The translations under genes were made by a program, and so were the position numbers. A DNA stretch of 40,255 bases from a virus: positions 1 to 40,255 of IMG/VR virus record IMGVR_UViG_3300048837_000915; one strand, given 5' to 3'. Below are positions 9,610-17,534 of the stretch, piece by piece. Within the stretch, counting starts at the first letter, position 1; each line of letters begins with the position of its first letter. The notes under the pieces were generated by a model. The model worked only from the letters and a program-made list of their open reading frames with translations, was not told where the DNA came from and ran no database searches.

Positions 9610-9801
9610 TTACTCCTTGGCTTTCGCCGTCTTCGGTTGCGCCGCGGCCGACTCGGCCGCGGCGGCGGGCTCGTCGGCCTCTTCGGCCACGCCCAGGCCG
9701 ATCAGCCACTCGGCCTTGTGCTCTTCCAGGCTCAGCTTCGCGCCGGCCGGATACTTGCGCCCCGCATGGGTGTGGGGCGCCTTCAGGGTGATCCGCTTCA
9801 T
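9610..9801 (-). CDS. DUF7210-like small phage protein
   Basis: This 63-residue protein carries the pattern KAPHTHAGRKYPAGAKL followed by AEWLIGLGVAE. It is the pattern I associate with the DUF7210 family of small phage proteins encoded between head-tail joining and tail-tube genes. The C-terminus is an Ala/Lys-rich disordered tail. Its last codons overlap the ribosome-binding site of the tail-tube gene. The function of the family is not known to me; the position suggests a structural or assembly accessory role. Confidence 0.75.
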   Translation of the reverse strand: MKRITLKAPHTHAGRKYPAGAKLSLEEHKAEWLIGLGVAEEADEPAAAAESAAAQPKTAKAKE

Positions 9802-9830
9802 ATCTCTGGTCTCCAGGGTTGCGGTCGGGG

Positions 9831-10322
9831 TTATCTGCACGGTCCCGCCGGGTCGGTCTCGTCGTGCTCGGTCACCAGCCGCAGTCGCGCGGCGTGGCAC
9901 AACACCCCGGCAAACATCACCGGGGTCGCTTCTTCCAGGGTGATTCCAGCCGGGTCCGCCTGCTGTCGCACCCGCACCCGCCCGCCCAGCGACGGGTCGA
10001 GCTCGAACGCCTCCGCGATCGCGTCCACCAGCGCATCCATCACCAGCTCCGACGCCGCCGCATCGGCCAGCGCCCGGTACCCGGTGATCTCCCACGTCGT
10101 GGTCACCCTCCGGCGCCCTGGCGTCACACGCGCCGCCGCAAACGCCGCGCGCCGCACATACCAGCCCTGCAGCACGTCCTGCGCGCCCTCGTCGGCCGCA
10201 TACACCGCGCGCAGCCCGGTGTGGTTCGCCGCGTAGCGCTCGTACGCATGCACCTGCCCGGCGCCCGGCACGGCCGCCAGCGTCGCCACGATCGCAGCGC
10301 GGATGTCTTGGGTCTTGCTCAT
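9831..10322 (-). CDS. Tail terminator/completion-like protein
   Basis: This 163-residue protein starts at an ATG that overlaps the preceding stop (ATGA). It has alternating helix and strand segments and a central RRVTTTWEITGYRAL strand. Size and position, directly after the gp10-like tail completion gene and before the tube protein, fit a tail terminator that caps the tube and joins it to the head. No diagnostic motif is visible, so the name is based on synteny and length. Confidence 0.65.
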   Translation of the reverse strand: MSKTQDIRAAIVATLAAVPGAGQVHAYERYAANHTGLRAVYAADEGAQDVLQGWYVRRAAFAAARVTPGRRRVTTTWEITGYRALADAAASELVMDALVDAIAEAFELDPSLGGRVRVRQQADPAGITLEEATPVMFAGVLCHAARLRLVTEHDETDPAGPCR

Positions 10323-10819
10323 TGGGGGTCTCCGATGCGCTGCGCGATGCGCTCCACGGCCCGGCTCAGCCCGGCCTGGATCGCATCCTGGTTGGCCTCG
10401 AACGTGTCGCGGAACATGAAAGCGCCCTCGGTACCCACGCGGGCGATCTTGCGAGCGATCGCCCACGCCGCCTGGCGCGCCTCCTTGCCGCGCACGCCCA
10501 GCTTGGCCTGCGCCCACAGCTCCAGCGGCGCCACCGGCGGCATGTGCGGCTTCGTGCCCAGCTCCACCGCCGTCGCATAGCCCAGCGGCGAGCCCACGCG
10601 GCCCTCCACGCCCAGGCCCTGCAGCTCAGTCACCTGACTCGTGATGCTCTTGCGCAGCGTGCCTTGCGTCGTTGGGGTGCGCTCCTGCACCTCACCCTGC
10701 AAGTGCGCCAGCGTCGTCTCAACGAAGCCGCGCAGCTCCTCGCGCACCACCTCCGGCGCCCTGGCGATCTGCTGCCCCAGCCGGGCCACCTCGCGAGCAT
10801 CCAGCTCCACGCGCAGCAC
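10319..10819 (-). CDS. HK97 gp10-like tail completion protein
   Basis: This is a 166-residue protein. I chose the GTG at 10819 because GGAGG lies seven bases upstream and the previous gene stops one base before it; an upstream ATG at 10852 would overlap that gene and has no ribosome-binding site. The pattern of an N-terminal long helix, the phrase RTPTTQGTLRKSI, and the glycine-rich segment GSPLGYATAVELGTKPHMPP is typical of the HK97 gp10/minor tail protein family. That family joins the tail to the connector. The neighbours, connector above and terminator below, agree. Confidence 0.8.
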   Translation of the reverse strand: MLRVELDAREVARLGQQIARAPEVVREELRGFVETTLAHLQGEVQERTPTTQGTLRKSITSQVTELQGLGVEGRVGSPLGYATAVELGTKPHMPPVAPLELWAQAKLGVRGKEARQAAWAIARKIARVGTEGAFMFRDTFEANQDAIQAGLSRAVERIAQRIGDPQ

Positions 10820-10820
10820 C

Positions 10821-11516
10821 TCAGCGCCTCCGGTACATGCGGCCGCGACCATGACTGGTGGGGAGCGTCAGATCCACGACCACGCCCGCCGCGTCGATTC
10901 GCGGCTGCTCCACGCCCTGCGCATTCACGTCGATCCCCAGGTGCGCGAAGTAGCGCGCGCGGTAGCTCTTGGCGCGCATCGCCCACTCGCGCGCCGGGTG
11001 CGCCTGGTCGACGCGGTCGGCCGCAATCGTCGCGTCCTGCGCGCTCGCATGCACCGTCGCAATCTGCTCGGCCAGCACGCTCGCCGCGTAGCACGCCACC
11101 GCCTCGCGGTGCGCCGTCGGGATCGTCGTCGACGTCGCATCCACCCGGTGCGGCGCACCGTAGTGCAAGCGCGCCGTCGCGCCCGGCATCGCCGCCTGCA
11201 GCAGCCCGATCACCTCGCCGGTCGGCGTGCGCCACACCGTCCAGGCATCCGCCTCGAGCGGCACCGGCGGCGTGGTCACCGGGCATTCCACCGCACGCAA
11301 ATCGCTTGCACCCGAAACCCAGCCCAGCGGCAGCGGCACCGTCACGCCGTCCGCCGTCACCACGTCTTCCACTAGCTCGCGCGGGCGGTCGTGGCTGTAG
11401 CGCGCCAGCGCCAGCTCGATCGCACGCTCGCGCTGCTCGGGCGACACCCACTGCGCGGCATCGCGCACCAGGTCGTCGATCAGGGTTTCCAGCTCGGAGA
11501 GGGTTGCGGCAGGCAT
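10821..11516 (-). CDS. Head-tail connector/adaptor protein
   Basis: This 231-residue protein opens with a helical segment (LSELETLIDDLVRDAAQW) typical of gp6-like and related head-tail adaptors. A beta-rich middle follows, then a helical C-terminal half containing HREAVACYAASVLAEQIA. It is the first gene after candidate late promoter A and precedes the gp10-like gene. There is no Shine-Dalgarno sequence before the ATG. The role is inferred from helix pattern and synteny; the exact family is unresolved. Confidence 0.7.
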   Translation of the reverse strand: MPAATLSELETLIDDLVRDAAQWVSPEQRERAIELALARYSHDRPRELVEDVVTADGVTVPLPLGWVSGASDLRAVECPVTTPPVPLEADAWTVWRTPTGEVIGLLQAAMPGATARLHYGAPHRVDATSTTIPTAHREAVACYAASVLAEQIATVHASAQDATIAADRVDQAHPAREWAMRAKSYRARYFAHLGIDVNAQGVEQPRIDAAGVVVDLTLPTSHGRGRMYRRR

Positions 11517-11546
11517 CGGGGCACTCGGGGCGAGGGGACTGCCCGG

Positions 11547-11599
11547 ATGTTGCCGCGCGCGCGCGAAGCCGCTGAAGTAAAGGGGTTTTGGCCTTTTGG
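11547..11599 (-). promoter_or_regulatory. Candidate late promoter A (tail segment)
   Basis: This is one of three similar 53-bp sequences on the minus strand. It reads CC-rich and A-rich, then CCTTTACTTC, then a GC-rich spacer, then CAACAT. TTTACT to the -10-like hexamer is exactly 23 bases in all three copies. It lies just after the recombinase stop codon and 30 bases before the connector start. By position it corresponds to the Mu tail promoter PP, which needs the C activator; here Mor (39688-40035) would be the activator. Promoter function is inference. Confidence 0.55.
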
Positions 11600-11607
11600 C
11601 CAGGGCG

Positions 11608-12561
11608 CTAGCCCAGGGACACCACTTTCCAGCGGCCCTGCCGACGATCGAGCCCGCGATCGTCCTTGTACAGCTCGGTCATCGACGCGTGGCTATGCCC
11701 AAGCAGCGTCTGCACATCGCGCACGCCCTGCGCGTCGTACATCCGCGCCGCCAGGCTGCGGCACTCGTGCAAGCTCGGCGGATCTGCATCCGCATCGGCC
11801 GGCGGCAGCGCACCCTCGCGGGCCTGCTCGAACCGCCAGCTCATGCTCGCGCCCACCGGCGGCGCCCCGGTCGTCTTGCGCACCAGCCACCCGTCGCCAT
11901 CGTCTTCCAGGGCCGCATAGTCCCGGCACTGCGCCACCGCATCCGCCACCGTCATGCCCAGGGCGCCCAGCCGCAAGCTGGTCGGGATCGCCACCCGCGT
12001 GCCCGTCTTCTGCTGCTCGATGTGCAGGCACGGCACCGCTACGCCGTCCACCTGCTCGGACCACACATCCGAGAACCGCATCGCCCGCAGATCTCCGCGC
12101 CGCTGCCCCGTCACCAGCGCCAGCACCAACATCCGAGACACCCACGGCGGGCTGTGACGCGCTGCCCAGTCGTGCATCGCCGACCACTGCTCGAACGTCA
12201 GCCGCAGCCGCGCCACGCGCACGCGCGGCGTGCGGATTCCGTGGCACGGGTCGCGGTCGATCCATCCGTAGTTCACCGCCTCGCGGAACATATCCCGCGT
12301 CTCGATCAACATCCGGCGCGCAAGGTGCGGATGCTCAGCGGCCACATCGCCGATGAATGCGGCTATCTCGTGCGGCCGCACCGCCCCCACGCTGCGCTCG
12401 CCCAGCTCGCCGACGATGCGCTTGATGTAGCCGGCGCGGTTCTGCTTCGTCTTGAGCTGGATCGGCTTCGCCGCCACCACCTTGCCGTAGATCTCCGCCC
12501 ACTCGGCCACCGTCCGGTACTTGTGGACGATGCGGCCGAGTGTTGCGGAAAGGAACGACAT
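11608..12561 (-). CDS. Lambda-type tyrosine recombinase (integrase)
   Basis: This 317-residue protein has the full catalytic set of a tyrosine recombinase: Arg154 in TGQRRGDL, Lys185 in QQKTGTR, His265 and Arg268 in LHECRSLAARM, His289 in LLGHSH, and the nucleophile Tyr298 in ELYKDDRG. The last two are nine residues apart, as in lambda Int, and the C-terminal tail after Tyr also resembles lambda. A core-binding domain fills residues 10-115, but there is little room for an arm-type DNA-binding domain. It lies within the late operon between a spike-like gene and the head-tail connector, far from either phage end. The leader has no Shine-Dalgarno sequence and is C-rich. Confidence 0.93.
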   Translation of the reverse strand: MSFLSATLGRIVHKYRTVAEWAEIYGKVVAAKPIQLKTKQNRAGYIKRIVGELGERSVGAVRPHEIAAFIGDVAAEHPHLARRMLIETRDMFREAVNYGWIDRDPCHGIRTPRVRVARLRLTFEQWSAMHDWAARHSPPWVSRMLVLALVTGQRRGDLRAMRFSDVWSEQVDGVAVPCLHIEQQKTGTRVAIPTSLRLGALGMTVADAVAQCRDYAALEDDGDGWLVRKTTGAPPVGASMSWRFEQAREGALPPADADADPPSLHECRSLAARMYDAQGVRDVQTLLGHSHASMTELYKDDRGLDRRQGRWKVVSLG

Positions 12562-12600
12562 GGGGCTAGGCGGGGAGTGGGGGGATGCGCGCGAGGGGGA
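12562..12600 (-). other. C-rich leader before the recombinase gene
   Basis: On the minus strand this 39-base gap is dominated by runs of four to six C residues and contains no purine-rich ribosome-binding site ahead of the recombinase ATG. Such C-rich, weakly structured RNA is what Rho prefers. It could lower both transcription and translation of the recombinase relative to its late neighbours. That is inference from composition only. Confidence 0.3.
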
Positions 12601-12804
12601 TTAGAACGCTTCTTCCGTGAATACCACGCCGGGCGGCACGCATATCAGGTCTTCTGCGGATACCTCTTCGGGCGGACTGTCACCATAGTCCCGCGTCTTC
12701 TTCAGTTCCGCATTGATGGCCGCTACGGCTGCGTCCGGGCAGTCCGCTACCACAAAAAATGACCTTGCTCCGTGCCCTTCGGCATACAAGACATACAGAT
12801 TCAT
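12601..12804 (-). CDS. Small accessory protein, unknown
   Basis: This 67-residue acidic protein starts at the ATG at 12804, with GAGG nine bases upstream. It contains a strand-helix-strand pattern (LYVLYAEGHGARSFFVVA, then a helix AAVAAINAELKK). It lies between the NodB-like spike gene and the recombinase gene. Its codons are less GC-rich than those of the capsid and tail genes, as in the spike gene, which suggests the two were acquired together. No family is recognised. Confidence 0.7.
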   Translation of the reverse strand: MNLYVLYAEGHGARSFFVVADCPDAAVAAINAELKKTRDYGDSPPEEVSAEDLICVPPGVVFTEEAF

Positions 12805-12814
12805 TTTCCGGTCC

Positions 12815-14455
12815 TCAGAAAGCGATCTTGGTCGGGTCGTGACGATAGACCCACTCGCCGTCCCAGCGGACAAACACGTCGCCGGGGCGCAAATATGTGA
12901 CGCTCGCCAGCTCGGACGGGCTCAGTACAAGCAGTTTGCCGGCGCGAACATAACTGTCGAGGTCGGCCAGCAGCGCGCGCCACTGATTCAGGCCAGAGTT
13001 GTACACAGTTGGCTGCACTCCGTCGAACGGCACGATGTCATGCGTAAACTGCATTATCGTGCTGCCGTACATCGCAGCCCGCTCGACCGTCATTTGCAGC
13101 AGCGAGCCCTCGTATGTGTCGCGCGTCTCCGGCGTGCTGGCGTCGGCCGGGTGGCTGTACAGCTGCCCGCTGAAATAATTATAGCGACCCCATTTCGGAA
13201 TCCACCCCGTATTCCAGCCCGCGTTGATGCCGCACCGCGTAACGCCGTCGCGCAGCAGCGGACGCGCCGGCGTGTTTCGCCGGAAGGGAGGCTGGGCGGC
13301 GAACGGATCGACGCCCCACTCGCTATCGACGACTTGCGTGCGCGCAACCTCCACACCAAGTCGCCCAAGCTCTTGCGCCATGAAAACACCGCCCGCAACG
13401 TTTGATCGTCCAGAGCCTTGCAGGAATTGCAGGAAGCGCAGCCCCGCTTGTTTTGCGCTAGTGTTGTTGCGGATGCGGTTGGAGATCGCGCGCCAGGACG
13501 CCTCCAGCACCGCGGGCGTCTCAGTCCCTGTCAGCGCACCAGCAGCCGGCGCGCCGGACTCCAGCGAACGCATGTGCGGGAATATGTCCCATCCCGCGTC
13601 CGAAAATTGCCGCAGGTCCGAAAGGCTCGGCAACACTGCGTTGTTTTCCGCATCTTCGAACAGCGAAACGCCACCGCGCCAATCTCGCTGCCGGAATGCA
13701 GATAGAGCGTGCTCGCGGAAACCCTGATACGCACCATCCCCGATCAGCGTAAATGCACCGATGGGCCACTGACTGGAATAGATGCGATTGATCTTGATGA
13801 CGCACGCACCGGATGTTTGAATATGGAAACGGAATCCCACAATCTCGGCGTCGGCCGGCGTGCCGTTGCCCGTACCCCACCCCGGCACCGTGCCGTTCGG
13901 CACGCCGCGATCCGGCGCATTAACCTGCAATGTCCGGTACTTGCCGTTCCAGCGCGCGGCGAAATTCGGGTCTGTGCAGCCATACGACGACGACCCAACC
14001 TCTACCAGCGACATCGGCGCCCGGTCATTTTGCCCAGCGAAGTACGGCCAGATTGCAAACTCGGCGATCTTTGACCAGTCGTCACACCATACCCGGAAAT
14101 GGTTGTGGAACCCAAGCTTTGCCTTCGTACCGTAGTAGTCGGGCGGGATTGGGAGCGTTGTGTAGCCGAGCGCCGTCACGCCCGCCATCGTCAGCACGAG
14201 ATCTTTTCTATAGAACTCGCCGGCAGCGGAATCTGCAATCGTAGCAACGACGCCCGCCGCGGCGGTGATCGTCGCCGGGTTGATCGCCTCGGGGTTGAGG
14301 ATCGGTCGGTGCGTGGGCAGCAGCTCATGCAGCGGGATCGGACCGCCGCCTGGGTTTCGCTGGACGGGGTATGCACTCCCCCCACCCGGTCCACTCACGA
14401 ACCGAACCTCCTGCCCCACCGGCGGGGCAGCCCTTTCAAGGATGCTGCGCTTCAC
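12815..14455 (-). CDS. NodB-like (polysaccharide deacetylase fold) protein, probable tail spike
   Basis: This is a 546-residue protein. An N-terminal third of unknown fold is followed by a region (about residues 245-500) that follows the NodB deacetylase plan. AFTLIGDGAYQGFREHAL corresponds to the usual FTFDDGY motif, LRQFSDAGWDIFPHMRSL to the D-G-W-E-I-G-S-H motif, and the C-terminal FTHDIVPFD to the late His motif. The metal ligands are only partly kept: the second motif has the first His but Leu where the second His is expected. The domain may be inactive or use other ligands. It is probably a virion glycan-binding or glycan-modifying protein. Codon use is less GC-rich than its neighbours. 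It overlaps the previous gene by ATGA. Confidence 0.6.
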   Translation of the reverse strand: MKRSILERAAPPVGQEVRFVSGPGGGSAYPVQRNPGGGPIPLHELLPTHRPILNPEAINPATITAAAGVVATIADSAAGEFYRKDLVLTMAGVTALGYTTLPIPPDYYGTKAKLGFHNHFRVWCDDWSKIAEFAIWPYFAGQNDRAPMSLVEVGSSSYGCTDPNFAARWNGKYRTLQVNAPDRGVPNGTVPGWGTGNGTPADAEIVGFRFHIQTSGACVIKINRIYSSQWPIGAFTLIGDGAYQGFREHALSAFRQRDWRGGVSLFEDAENNAVLPSLSDLRQFSDAGWDIFPHMRSLESGAPAAGALTGTETPAVLEASWRAISNRIRNNTSAKQAGLRFLQFLQGSGRSNVAGGVFMAQELGRLGVEVARTQVVDSEWGVDPFAAQPPFRRNTPARPLLRDGVTRCGINAGWNTGWIPKWGRYNYFSGQLYSHPADASTPETRDTYEGSLLQMTVERAAMYGSTIMQFTHDIVPFDGVQPTVYNSGLNQWRALLADLDSYVRAGKLLVLSPSELASVTYLRPGDVFVRWDGEWVYRHDPTKIAF

Positions 14456-14811
14456 GACATCACCTCCCAGCTCGCCGCAATCTGGGCGCCGGTGCCCGCA
14501 AAGTGCAGCTCCATGCGGTGCCAGAGCGTGCAGTTGATCGCCAGCTGCGTGTTCGCCGCGGCGGCCAGCGTCGGCGCGCGCGGCGCCGGGGTCACGACAA
14601 GGTAGCCATCTGCGGCAGTCACCGAGCCCGGCGTGATGTCGCGCAGCGGCGCGTTCGGCGTGGCCTGGCCGTAGAGCTTCCAGCCGGTCACGGCCGATGC
14701 GCCTTTGTTCTCCAGGTCGACGCGCAGGATGCTCGCGCTGTAGCCCGGGTTGTCGATCACGACAACCGGCTCCAGGCTGGCGGTCAGGGTGCGGTTGGCG
14801 GTTTTGCTCAC
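14452..14811 (-). CDS. Small virion-type protein downstream of capsid
   Basis: This 119-residue protein has a GTG start, with GGAG upstream. Its composition (short strands, many Ala, Thr and Pro, no charged helices, one WHRMELHFAG strand) fits a beta-sandwich decoration or head-fibre protein. It follows the capsid gene after a 149-base gap and overlaps the spike gene by ATGA, so the two may be partners, for example an adaptor anchoring the spike. No family name can be given with confidence. Confidence 0.65.
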   Translation of the reverse strand: MSKTANRTLTASLEPVVVIDNPGYSASILRVDLENKGASAVTGWKLYGQATPNAPLRDITPGSVTAADGYLVVTPAPRAPTLAAAANTQLAINCTLWHRMELHFAGTGAQIAASWEVMS

Positions 14812-14960
14812 GGGGATCTCCAGCGATACGAAAAAGGTGGGGGTTTCCAGTCCTCTCGCCCGTTATCCACCCCCGAAAAGGTTGGCGGGCCGAGGCAGTC
14901 GCGGGGCTCCCGGGGGCAGCGGCTGCCAGCCGCCCCCGATCACTGCCCTGGGGGAGTCCC
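14812..14960 (-). terminator. Intergenic hairpin after the capsid gene
   Basis: The 149-base gap after the capsid stop contains a strong bulged inverted repeat at 14911-14938, with arms CGGGGG...GCGGCT and AGCCGC...CCCCG separated by GCC. There is no U-tract after it. It is more likely an attenuator, an mRNA 3'-end stabiliser or a Rho-dependent stop than an intrinsic terminator. It would let capsid mRNA accumulate above that of the accessory block downstream. The rest of the gap shows no gene. Confidence 0.45.
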
Positions 14961-17249
14961 TTACGCCACCACCGCCTTGTAGAACCCGCGGTAATCCATC
15001 ACAGCGCCGCTGTAGATGTGGCGGATCTTGTAGGTGACCTGGTCGTTCGAGAACAGCGACCCGACGTTCGGCGTGTCTTGCACGAAAAGCTCCGGCTCCT
15101 CGCGGCCGTTCAGGAAGCCGACCTCGATGGTCGGGATCTGGCGCGGGTCGGCCACCACCGCCCAGTCGTTGGCGTCGGTCCAGTACGGCACCGCGATCAC
15201 TTCCGGGTTGATGGTCTGGATGAAGGTCTTGTCGTTGTTCTGGTTGCGGATGAACAGGTCGAACGCGGCGGCCTGCAGCTCGGGCGGGACCAGGAGCGTC
15301 CGCGGCGTCAGGTTGAGCCGCTTGAGCGAGCCCGCGCGGGTCTGCTTGAGCATCGCCAGGCGTGCGGCCGCAAAGCTCGTGGCGTCCAGCGCAGCGGCGC
15401 CGAGGTTGCCGTGGCCAGCGGTGAACAGCGCCGTGGTGTCGTAGATCGTCGGGTTCGTGCGGATGAAGTCCATCACGAACTCGTACAGCGTGTTGGCGGC
15501 AGCCAGCGCCATCTCGGTCGGCAGGCGGCGGATTGCGCCCACGTCGTCGTTGGCGATCATCTCCAGGGTGATCGACTCGGTGCCGCCGCGCTTGGTCAGC
15601 GCATAGGTCGCCTTCTCGTCACTCGGGCTGGTCAGCGCGGTGTAGGCCGCCGCCTGGTTCACGCCGGGCAGGTTGCCGTAACCACCGATGCGGGTGCGCT
15701 CCTGGGTGCGGAAGTCGGTCACCGGCACCACGTCGGCCACCTTGCGCCAGGCCTGCAGGTCGGTCATCTGTGCGTAGTCGGCCAACATGCGGCGGGTGAT
15801 GCTGTCGCCCAGCACGTTCGCCCAGCTCGAGGAGGACAACGCCTCGACGAAGCGCTCGCCCATCGACTCGCGCATGCGCGACAAGTCGCAGTTGCGCAGG
15901 TCGCCGGTGATCTGGCGGTCGCCGGTGATCTCGACGTAGCACTCCTTGAAGCTGTGCACGCCGCTGCGGTTGAAGAAGTTGTCGAGCATGGCGCCGATCT
16001 TCTGCGAGCGGTCTTCCACCTGCACCGTCTCGTCGAAGTGGATCACCGGCTTGCCGCTCTCGGTGAAGCGCGCCAGGTACGCGCGCTCGTCCTCAATGGC
16101 CTTGCTCACGTCCGCCGCGGTGAAAGGCGCTTGCGCCTCCACAAAGCGGGCGAGCAGCTTGTCCTTGGCGGGCTGCGGCAGCTTGGCGGCGCCGACCAGG
16201 TCGCGCGCGGTGATGCGGGCCTCCACCAGGCGCACCTGGTCCATCAGCGCCGGATCGGCGGCGGGCGCGGGGGCCGGGGTCGGCGCGGGCTTGGCGGCCT
16301 TCGCCTCCACGAAAGCGGCCTCGATCTGCTCGTCAGTCGCGTTGGCGTCGTCGAAAGCGGGGTTGTGGGCCTTGATGGCCTCGATCATGCGTTGGCGCAG
16401 TGCCATGTCTTCATCCTCCTGGGACGGGGTTGCTTGGGCTTCGACGATGCGCAGCAGGGCACCGCCCGCACCGGGTTCCACGATCAGATCCACGGAATGG
16501 ACCTTGGTGATTTGGGTTGCGGCGCGCAGCTTGCGGCCGCCCTTGGTGATGACCTTGGCCTTCGCGTCGGCGTCAATCGAGAAGCCGAACAGGCCGGCCA
16601 TGCCGCGGGCGTGGGCCTCGCGCACGCGCACGGCCACGTCGCCATCGGGCTGGATCAGGTGCAGATCGGCCTGGATCTCGCCGGTGTCGGCCGCAGCCCC
16701 TTCGACGAAGCGGGCGTTGCGCAGCTGGCCTACCAGGTTGCGAAAGCTCTTGCCCGGCGCCACGGCCTGGGTGCCGGCCGCGACGTGATCGGAGTCGCTC
16801 TTCTCGAAAACGCGCGCGCCTTCGACCAGGCGCACGGCGTCACGCAGCACGGCGTCGGGGTAGTAGTTGCGGTTGCCCGATTCGCCGGCGCGGATCACGC
16901 GGATCAGCCACACGCCGCCGGTAGGCTCGCCCACCGCTTCGATGAAGGCCTGCTCCTGCTGCGCCTCGGTCATGCGCGAGGCGGCATCCACGTGCTGCAT
17001 CACCACCTCGCGCGGCGCGCCCACGGTGACCGCGTTGTCTTCGGAAAGGGTGAAGGGGAAGGCGTAGTAGCGGCCGTCCTTGTAGACGACCACGCGGTCC
17101 GGATAGACCGCCTCGGGGCTTGCGTACTCGGAGACGTGCCCGGCCTGGACCAGCGCACGCATCACCAGGTTGAGCACCGCGCGCACCTCGGTGGCGGCGG
17201 CCTCGATCAGCCGCGCGCCCACGATGCCATGGGCCGGGATGCTTTTCAT
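14961..17249 (-). CDS. Fused prohead protease, scaffold and major capsid protein
   Basis: This 762-residue protein has three parts. Residues 1-275 are a prohead protease of the S78-like type, with a probable catalytic His155 in SDSDHVAAG and Ser252 in KVHSVDLIVEPG. Residues 282-400 are a helical scaffold with a Pro-Ala linker (PAPTPAPAPAAD). The remainder is a Mu gpT/HK97-fold major capsid protein with the C-terminal IRHIYSGAVMDYRGFYKAVV. In Mu these functions are separate genes, with the scaffold made from an internal start. Here Met282 (ATG at 16404-16406) is preceded by AGGAGG, so the scaffold-capsid part is probably also made on its own. Confidence 0.92.
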   Translation of the reverse strand: MKSIPAHGIVGARLIEAAATEVRAVLNLVMRALVQAGHVSEYASPEAVYPDRVVVYKDGRYYAFPFTLSEDNAVTVGAPREVVMQHVDAASRMTEAQQEQAFIEAVGEPTGGVWLIRVIRAGESGNRNYYPDAVLRDAVRLVEGARVFEKSDSDHVAAGTQAVAPGKSFRNLVGQLRNARFVEGAAADTGEIQADLHLIQPDGDVAVRVREAHARGMAGLFGFSIDADAKAKVITKGGRKLRAATQITKVHSVDLIVEPGAGGALLRIVEAQATPSQEDEDMALRQRMIEAIKAHNPAFDDANATDEQIEAAFVEAKAAKPAPTPAPAPAADPALMDQVRLVEARITARDLVGAAKLPQPAKDKLLARFVEAQAPFTAADVSKAIEDERAYLARFTESGKPVIHFDETVQVEDRSQKIGAMLDNFFNRSGVHSFKECYVEITGDRQITGDLRNCDLSRMRESMGERFVEALSSSSWANVLGDSITRRMLADYAQMTDLQAWRKVADVVPVTDFRTQERTRIGGYGNLPGVNQAAAYTALTSPSDEKATYALTKRGGTESITLEMIANDDVGAIRRLPTEMALAAANTLYEFVMDFIRTNPTIYDTTALFTAGHGNLGAAALDATSFAAARLAMLKQTRAGSLKRLNLTPRTLLVPPELQAAAFDLFIRNQNNDKTFIQTINPEVIAVPYWTDANDWAVVADPRQIPTIEVGFLNGREEPELFVQDTPNVGSLFSNDQVTYKIRHIYSGAVMDYRGFYKAVVA
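16404..16420 (-). promoter_or_regulatory. Internal ribosome-binding site and start for scaffold-capsid
   Basis: On the minus strand a perfect AGGAGG (16415-16420) lies eight bases before an in-frame ATG (16404-16406) encoding Met282 of the protease-capsid fusion. Initiation here would give a 481-residue scaffold-capsid product in excess of the full-length protease fusion, as the stoichiometry of a capsid requires. The six-base match and the ideal spacing make chance less likely, and a protease-scaffold boundary is exactly where it falls. Confidence 0.75.
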
Positions 17250-17251
17250 GG

Positions 17252-17494
17252 TCAGGCCTTGCCGCCCTTGCTCGCCGGCGCCTTGCCGGTCAGCTTCTCG
17301 CCCGAGGTGGTCACCACGACGAGCTCGTCACCGCGCACGCGGTTCGCGAAGACCTCGTCGGCCTGCAGCGGCACGTCGGTGTCCTTGCCGGTCGGCTTGC
17401 CATCGGCGCCCAGCTCGGGCGCCTTGCGGCTCACCAGCTTTGCGGCCTGCTCGGCCGGCAGGTCCATGGGGTGCTGCGGGGTGGGTTTGTCCAT
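17252..17494 (-). CDS. Small head-module protein, unknown
   Basis: This 80-residue, Lys-rich protein starts at the ATG at 17494, with GGAG upstream, and ends two bases before the capsid fusion start. It is the first gene after candidate late promoter B. It is probably partly disordered, with a small beta segment (ANRVRGDELVVVTTSG). No family is recognised. Its place suggests a virion-assembly accessory role. Confidence 0.65.
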   Translation of the reverse strand: MDKPTPQHPMDLPAEQAAKLVSRKAPELGADGKPTGKDTDVPLQADEVFANRVRGDELVVVTTSGEKLTGKAPASKGGKA

Positions 17495-17534
17495 TGCTGC
17501 GCTCCGTAAAGGCGGTTGGGGGAATGACGGAGCG

